Positions 59,929-64,000 of a stretch of DNA of 64,000 nt are shown piece after piece. The stretch is from positions 1 through 64,000 of the forward strand of contig NZ_WOWP01000061.1 in NCBI RefSeq assembly GCF_009741375.1, read 5' to 3'. The number at the start of each line of letters is the position of its first letter. Position 1 is the stretch's first letter. This DNA is from Flavobacterium rakeshii. GTDB taxonomy: Bacteria > Bacteroidota > Bacteroidia > Flavobacteriales > Flavobacteriaceae. A program made the position numbers and the translations under genes. The notes below the pieces were generated by a model. That model made no database searches and had not been told where the DNA came from. It saw only the letters and a program-made list of their open reading frames with translations.

Positions 59929-60618
59929 TTAATACTGATTAATAATGATGTCAAAATAATCAGTACTGTAAATGTTTTCAACAGTATAAAAGAACTTTTT
60001 TCGTTCTTCATGCTCTGTAGGGAGTTTTACGAGTTGTAAATCTTTTTCCAGTATATGCCAAATGAGTTCGGTACAGTAAAAAGATTGGGCATCATCAATA
60101 GTACCTGAGCTGTCAAACGGAATTTGCAATTCGCAATAATGTTGTGCCTGCAATGCTATGTTGTGCCCTATGGCATCGGTAGTGTTTTTAGTTCTGGTGA
60201 CTATTGTTTTTTGTGGAGTACTGTAGGATAAAAAGGTTTCGAGGGGCTGTGCCTGTACACCGTCAATATCCGATACATCTGACGACAAGGAATGTACTAC
60301 ATAAAGCTCATTATCTTTTTTTATAATAATACCACAATGGGTAATATCAAACGAACCGTGATTGAGATTTTGCGCTATAAAATCACTAAAATGCCCAAAT
60401 CCTTTACGCAGTATAAAATCTCCTTCTTTAATTAAAGATACCTCATGGTCACTAAGGCGTGAAGTGTTTTTGTGTAGTTTGACCAATTCGTTTTCTGCCT
60501 GTTTATCAAAGTAGAAAACTGATTTATAAGCTATAAAGGCAAAAATAAAAAGCATTACCGGTCCTGTAAAAAGTTTCAGGGTTCGGTAATGCTTTATTAA
60601 AAAGTATTTAGACGGCAA
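59929..60618 (-). CDS. YiiX/YebB-like papain-fold (permuted NlpC/P60) protein
   Basis: A 229-residue membrane-anchored protein with a helix at about 17-36. The rest fits the permuted NlpC/P60 fold (YiiX/YebB group): GDFILRKGFGHFSDFI, catalytic His94 (THCGIII) and Cys182 (FYCTELIW). Such proteins act as amidases or peptidases on cell-wall or lipid-linked substrates. The apparent start is a TTG directly following the stop of the DUF4878 gene (TAA then TTG), so the two are coupled. An internal Met22 is the next option. Confidence 0.82.
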   Translation of the reverse strand: MPSKYFLIKHYRTLKLFTGPVMLFIFAFIAYKSVFYFDKQAENELVKLHKNTSRLSDHEVSLIKEGDFILRKGFGHFSDFIAQNLNHGSFDITHCGIIIKKDNELYVVHSLSSDVSDIDGVQAQPLETFLSYSTPQKTIVTRTKNTTDAIGHNIALQAQHYCELQIPFDSSGTIDDAQSFYCTELIWHILEKDLQLVKLPTEHEERKKFFYTVENIYSTDYFDIIINQY

Positions 60619-61008
60619 TTATCTTGCTCCTTCTTTATTCATGTCTACTTTCCACTCACCATCAACCTTTACAAGGTTAAGTTGGTTCTCGCTGCCACTG
60701 GTGTTTTCACCTCCGGTAAGTTTAAACTTAACGGTAGCTTTGTCTTCGTTTACTTCAGATGAGGTAATTTCTACTTTTACATCTTTGTTTTTCTCTTTCA
60801 TCTCCTCCATTTTGCCTTGTGCAAAACCTTCGGCCATTCCAAGCATAGCAGCCGTTTTATCGGTACTTAGTTCTTTAGCTTTGCTAAACTCTCCCTGATT
60901 AGTGTACTCAATAAACTTTTTAGCAGTATCCTCAGGACCATTGCCTGAACATGAAGAAAGTGAAAGGGATAATACCAATGCCAGTGCAGCTAATTTTAAT
61001 TGTTTCAT
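60619..61008 (-). CDS. DUF4878 domain lipoprotein
   Basis: A 129-residue lipoprotein (lipobox LSSC, Cys20). The body (EDTAKKFIEYTNQGEFSKAKELS, then strands VKVEITSSEVNEDKATVKFKL and LVKVDGEWKVDM) has the NTF2-like fold of DUF4878. The ending DGEWKVDMNK is typical. Function is unknown; it may help retain or sense ligands at the membrane. The next gene begins immediately after its stop. Confidence 0.85.
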   Translation of the reverse strand: MKQLKLAALALVLSLSLSSCSGNGPEDTAKKFIEYTNQGEFSKAKELSTDKTAAMLGMAEGFAQGKMEEMKEKNKDVKVEITSSEVNEDKATVKFKLTGGENTSGSENQLNLVKVDGEWKVDMNKEGAR

Positions 61009-61082
61009 TTGATTGTTGATTTGTTGGTTTCTGTAAAAGTACTTTTTTCTTTTATATGTAAGCTGTTTTATGTCTTACTTAT

Positions 61083-62249
61083 TTATGCGTGAACTTTAAC
61101 TAATGCTGCCGCTGCTTTTGCTTTTTCCACTACTTCTTCCACTGGGGTGCTGGTAGTGTCATAAGTTAGGGATACACCCATCCTGCGGTACGGACGTGAG
61201 GTAGGTTTTCCAAACAGTCTGAAATCGGTTTTAGGAAGCGCAGCGATTTTTTCCACTCCTGTAAAAGTAGGATTGTCACTGTTTTCAGATGCCAGTATAA
61301 CAGCACTTGCGCCGGTTCTCTCTAAAGTAATTTCATGTATTGGCAAGCTTAGTATCGCTCTAAGGTGCAGCTCAAACTCGTTAAAGTTTTGAGTTCCTGC
61401 AAGTGTAACCATACCTGTATCGTGTGGTCTTGGGGAAAGTTCAGAGAAGTATACTCCTTCATCCGTAAGGAAGAACTCTACGCCAAATATACCTGCTCCG
61501 CCAAGGGCTTCGGTTACTTTACGTGCCATATCCTGAGCTTCGGCAATATCTTTATCGCTAACCCTTGCCGGCTGCCAGCTTTCCTGGTAATCGCCGCGTT
61601 CCTGCCTGTGGCCTATAGGGGTGCAAAACAGGGTTGGATTGTTGTTTTGTGTTACAGTAAGTAGGGTGATTTCTGAATGGAAGTTTACAAAAGCCTCCAC
61701 AATTACTTCCACTACATCACCGCGAGAACCTTCTACAGCATATTTCCATGCTTTCTCAATATCTTCCTGAGTTTTGATGGTTGACTGTCCTTTACCTGAA
61801 GACGACATTAACGGCTTAACCACGCATGGCATACCTACTTCGCTTACAGCTTTTTGAAGCTCATCTGCCGATGTAGCATAACGGTAATTAGCTGTACGCA
61901 AACCAAGATCTTTTGCAGCAAGGTCACGTATGGCTTTACGGTTCATGGTAAAGTTAGCAGCTTTAGCCGATGGTACTACGGTGATACCCTGTTTTTCGTA
62001 ATCGTAAAAACGCTCGGTTCTAATGGCTTCAATTTCAGGAACTATAAAATCAGGGTTGTGTTTTGCAACGATGGCATCCAGAGCGGTACCGTCAAGCATA
62101 TTAATAACCTCAAAAGCATCGGCAACCTGCATTGCCGGAGCTCCTGCATAACTGTCTACCGCTATAACGGTTTGACCTATGCGCTGTGCTGCGATTACAA
62201 ACTCTTTACCTAATTCTCCCGAACCTAATAAAAGTATTTTTTTTTGCAT
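61083..62249 (-). CDS. purT: Formate-dependent phosphoribosylglycinamide formyltransferase
   Basis: A 388-residue ATP-grasp enzyme, the folate-independent third step of purine synthesis. The start giving [16 protein letters not shown] is used; a longer frame would overlap the upstream region. Motifs: the N-terminal Rossmann-like GSGELGKE, the ATP-grasp region [15 protein letters not shown], and [25 protein letters not shown] with metal ligands. The DUF559 element ends 22 bases upstream of its start. Confidence 0.96.
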   Translation of the reverse strand: MQKKILLLGSGELGKEFVIAAQRIGQTVIAVDSYAGAPAMQVADAFEVINMLDGTALDAIVAKHNPDFIVPEIEAIRTERFYDYEKQGITVVPSAKAANFTMNRKAIRDLAAKDLGLRTANYRYATSADELQKAVSEVGMPCVVKPLMSSSGKGQSTIKTQEDIEKAWKYAVEGSRGDVVEVIVEAFVNFHSEITLLTVTQNNNPTLFCTPIGHRQERGDYQESWQPARVSDKDIAEAQDMARKVTEALGGAGIFGVEFFLTDEGVYFSELSPRPHDTGMVTLAGTQNFNEFELHLRAILSLPIHEITLERTGASAVILASENSDNPTFTGVEKIAALPKTDFRLFGKPTSRPYRRMGVSLTYDTTSTPVEEVVEKAKAAAALVKVHA

Positions 62250-62270
62250 ATTTTTTATGGGTTTCACCTA

Positions 62271-62309
62271 TTCCCCTCCTGCGGAGGGGTGCCCTTAAGG
62301 GCGGGGTGG
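62271..62309. repeat. Left terminal inverted repeat of the DUF559 element
   Basis: 39 bases containing two hairpins: CCCCTCC-TGC-GGAGGGG and the 12-bp palindrome GCCCTTAAGGGC, ending GGGGTGG. Its reverse complement matches the right arm at about 31 of 39 positions. Confidence 0.8.
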
Positions 62310-62314
62310 ATCAT

Positions 62315-62737
62315 TTATTTTGTGCTATATTTTTCTAAGATATAATTTTCAAGCTCGTTCATTACATTTCCTAAATCATGTTTTACTCTTAAATCAGATA
62401 TTCTATAAATATTCAAGCCTAGATTTATTAGGTAAGTCTGCCTTCTTTCATCATAAGTCTCTTTATCATTATGACTCGCTCCGTCTATCTCTATTATTAA
62501 ACCTAATTGTTTAATGTAAAAATCAACTATGTAATTTCCGATAATTCGTTGTCGGTCAAAATCTATTTTATAAAATTTACCTTTATGTACCTGTAGCCAG
62601 AATATAACTTCAGATAAAACACCTGCTTTTCTTAGTGCTTTTGCTCTGTTTTTAAGGTTGGGGTTATATGGTAAGTTTTCTATATAATTTCTGTATATAG
62701 GAATTGTATTTATATGTGTTATTATTACTTTATCCAT
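62315..62737 (-). CDS. DUF559/Vsr-like endonuclease-domain protein
   Basis: A 140-residue protein of the DUF559 group (PD-(D/E)xK fold, relatives of Vsr). The core reads FDRQRIIGNYIVDFYIKQLG then LIIEIDGASHNDKE: probable catalytic residues Asp72, Glu83 and Asp85, with His89 beside them and Glu43 upstream. The role is unknown; such genes often occur singly between core genes in Bacteroidota. It is closely framed by inverted repeats, which makes it look like the cargo or driver of a mobile unit. Confidence 0.85.
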   Translation of the reverse strand: MDKVIITHINTIPIYRNYIENLPYNPNLKNRAKALRKAGVLSEVIFWLQVHKGKFYKIDFDRQRIIGNYIVDFYIKQLGLIIEIDGASHNDKETYDERRQTYLINLGLNIYRISDLRVKHDLGNVMNELENYILEKYSTK

Positions 62738-62740
62738 AAA

Positions 62741-62778
62741 CCACCCCGGCTTACAGCCACCCCTCCATAGGAGGGGAA
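62741..62778. repeat. Right terminal inverted repeat of the DUF559 element
   Basis: 38 bases from CCACCCC to GGAGGGGAA with a hairpin GGCTTACAGCC and a second CCCCTCC-ATA-GGAGGGG. The inner hairpin differs in bases from the left arm but keeps pairing. Confidence 0.8.
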
Positions 62779-62802
62779 TGACAAATCATATTTAGTATAA
62801 TC

Positions 62803-62826
62803 AAAAAGCCCTGCTTTGGGCAGGGC
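62803..62826 (-). terminator. Terminator after the aspartate aminotransferase gene
   Basis: GCCCTGC/GCAGGGC with a 5-base loop and five T on the minus strand, 12 bases after the stop. The DUF559 element sits beyond it. Confidence 0.88.
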
Positions 62827-62837
62827 AGTATTTTGTA

Positions 62838-64000
62838 TTAAGCAAGTGCTTCCTTAATTCTTCGTATGGCTTCAATCAACTGATCTTCGCTTGTGGCATA
62901 AGAAAAACGGATACAGTTAGGATTACCAAATGCATCTCCGGTTACAGTAGCTACGTTAGCGTGCTCCAGTAAGTACATAGAGAAATCGTCTGCATTTTTA
63001 ATTTCAAAACCGTTAACTGTTTTTCCGAAGTATTCAGACACGTCAGGGAAAACATAAAATGCTCCTTCAGGTACGTTAATCTTAAAGCCCGGTATTTCTT
63101 TTACAAGGTTAACCACTAAATCCCTGCGTTTGTGGAAAGCATCAACCATGTATTTAATAGCAGAAGGATCGGCTTCAACAGCTGCAATAGTAGCACGCTG
63201 TGCGATACTGTTTGCACCACTGGTTACCTGTCCCTGTATTTTTGTACATGCCTTAGCTATAAACTCTGGAGCTCCTATATAACCAATTCTCCATCCTGTC
63301 ATAGCGAATGCCTTCGCTACACCATTTACAGTGATTGTTCTTTCCAGCATACCCGGAATAGAACCTATACTGCAAAAAGTACCGGAGTAGTTTATGTGCT
63401 CATAAATTTCATCAGATACTACAAAAATATTAGGGTGTTTCTCTAATACTTTAGCAATAGCTGTAAGCTCTTCACGATTGTAAACAGAACCACTAGGGTT
63501 ACAAGGAGAGCTAAACCACATCATTTTTGTTTTTGGTGTGATAGCAGCCTCAAGCTGTTCGGCAGTCATTTTAAAATCAGTTTCAACAGATGTAGGTACT
63601 TCTACCGGTACACCTCCCGAAAGTTTTACAATCTCTACATAGCTTACCCAGTATGGAGCAGGTAGTATAACCTCGTCGCCATCGTTAAGCATTACCTGTG
63701 CAATGTTGTAAAGCGATTGCTTTGCACCTGTAGAAACCACTATTTGCGAAGGCTTATATTCAAGCCCGTTGTCTCTTTTAAATTTATTACATATCGCTTC
63801 TTTAAGCTCTGCATAACCATCTACCGGCGGGTATGCGCTGTAATTTTCGTCAATGGCTTTTTTAGCCGCTTCCTTAATAAAGTCCGGAGTATTAAAATCC
63901 GGTTCGCCAAGGCTAAGGCTTATAATGTCTTTTCCCTGTGCTTTTAGCTCTCTGGCTTTTGCTGCCATAGCAAGCGTTTGTGAGGTAGACAGATTATTAA
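62838..64000 (-). CDS. Class I aspartate aminotransferase, 5' end outside window
   Basis: At least 387 residues of a PLP-dependent class I aminotransferase, extending past base 64000: upstream of the first in-window Met the frame still reads NNLSTSQTLA, the usual lead-in of this family. Motifs: SLGEPDFNTPDF, the PLP-lysine in VNGVAKAFAMTGWRIGY, SSPCNPSGSVY and VVSDEIYEHI. It probably makes aspartate or glutamate-family amino acids. It ends at its own terminator. Confidence 0.93.
   Translation of the reverse strand, partial: NNLSTSQTLAMAAKARELKAQGKDIISLSLGEPDFNTPDFIKEAAKKAIDENYSAYPPVDGYAELKEAICNKFKRDNGLEYKPSQIVVSTGAKQSLYNIAQVMLNDGDEVILPAPYWVSYVEIVKLSGGVPVEVPTSVETDFKMTAEQLEAAITPKTKMMWFSSPCNPSGSVYNREELTAIAKVLEKHPNIFVVSDEIYEHINYSGTFCSIGSIPGMLERTITVNGVAKAFAMTGWRIGYIGAPEFIAKACTKIQGQVTSGANSIAQRATIAAVEADPSAIKYMVDAFHKRRDLVVNLVKEIPGFKINVPEGAFYVFPDVSEYFGKTVNGFEIKNADDFSMYLLEHANVATVTGDAFGNPNCIRFSYATSEDQLIEAIRRIKEALA

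Larger units (their letters stand above)
62271..62778 (-). mobile_element. Putative DUF559-nuclease element with terminal inverted repeats
   Basis: A compact unit of about 508 bases. A DUF559 gene (62315-62737) is enclosed by inverted arms at 62271-62309 and 62741-62778, starting 3 bases from one arm and ending 5 from the other. Arms share CCACCCC and CACCCCTCC...GGAGGGGAA. No transposase, and no target-site duplication is evident. Confidence 0.6.

Noticed and set aside
1..64000. CRISPR arrays, rRNA genes, classical insertion sequences, riboswitches
   Set aside because: No regularly spaced direct repeats, rRNA sequence, transposase or known riboswitch core was seen on reading both strands.

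Overview
The window looks like a chromosomal segment of a member of the Flavobacteriaceae (Bacteroidota, Flavobacterium-like). The evidence is its type IX secretion (T9SS) features: type-B sorting C-termini with the FDRYGK motif and a PorP/SprF protein. It also shows TAnnTTTG promoter -7 boxes, several SusC/D-free outer-membrane beta-barrel genes, a FolK-deoxynucleoside kinase fusion, and lipoproteins with SC-type lipoboxes. DNA is AT-rich throughout and most of the window is ordinary core chromosome.

Layout. 1-1295: the 3' end of a T9SS type-B substrate, a decayed second sorting domain, and porP/sprF. 1354-10121: gamma-carbonic-anhydrase-like protein, then a long minus-strand envelope cluster read CBS protein > nadK > DUF6089 barrel > uppS > bamA > two OmpH/Skp chaperones > murI. 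10226-20427 (mostly plus): pdxJ, alpha/beta hydrolase, an AsmA/DUF748-like protein (minus), OmpP1/FadL plus SGNH lipoprotein, small membrane protein, then tig-clpP-clpX. 20477-31570: 50-aa lipoprotein, GH3 protein, DUF2797, AsmA, SppA, FolK-dNK fusion, a secreted C-type-lectin T9SS protein and a TrmH-family methyltransferase. 31710-35771: mutS, an orphan secreted protein, and a tRNA-Gly/tRNA-Leu unit with a clear promoter and terminator.

35999-46009 is more accessory. It holds a tandem pair of RseB/LolA-like secreted paralogues followed by a stand-alone TlpA thioredoxin, a pirin/cupin-like protein with an intradiol dioxygenase lipoprotein, a Vps62/NPP1-like lipoprotein, a repeat-bearing acidic lipoprotein, a DPP11-type S46 peptidase, and a Crp/Fnr regulator with an AhpD-like protein. 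46001-64000: GNAT, waaA, DegT aminotransferase, galE, a lipoprotein, a DEAH helicase with two predicted membrane helices, HdeD, fabD, bestrophin, a USP-like protein, a two-component system, a YiiX-like amidase, a DUF4878 lipoprotein, purT, a DUF559 nuclease, and an aspartate aminotransferase cut by the window end.

The most interesting structures are these: (1) a roughly 0.5-kb unit at 62271-62778 in which a DUF559 nuclease gene fits tightly between two hairpin-containing terminal inverted repeats; (2) two copies of a roughly 70-80-bp palindromic dispersed repeat, one of which sits inside the loop of a terminator-like inverted repeat; (3) a relic T9SS sorting domain upstream of porP; (4) a membrane-anchored-looking DEAH helicase; (5) the split RseB-like/TlpA cassette; (6) several near-perfect palindromes exactly at promoters (GH3/DUF2797, fabD, tig, response regulator). 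No CRISPR array, integrase, prophage, rRNA or classical IS was seen. All calls come from reading the sequence only; no database search was run.
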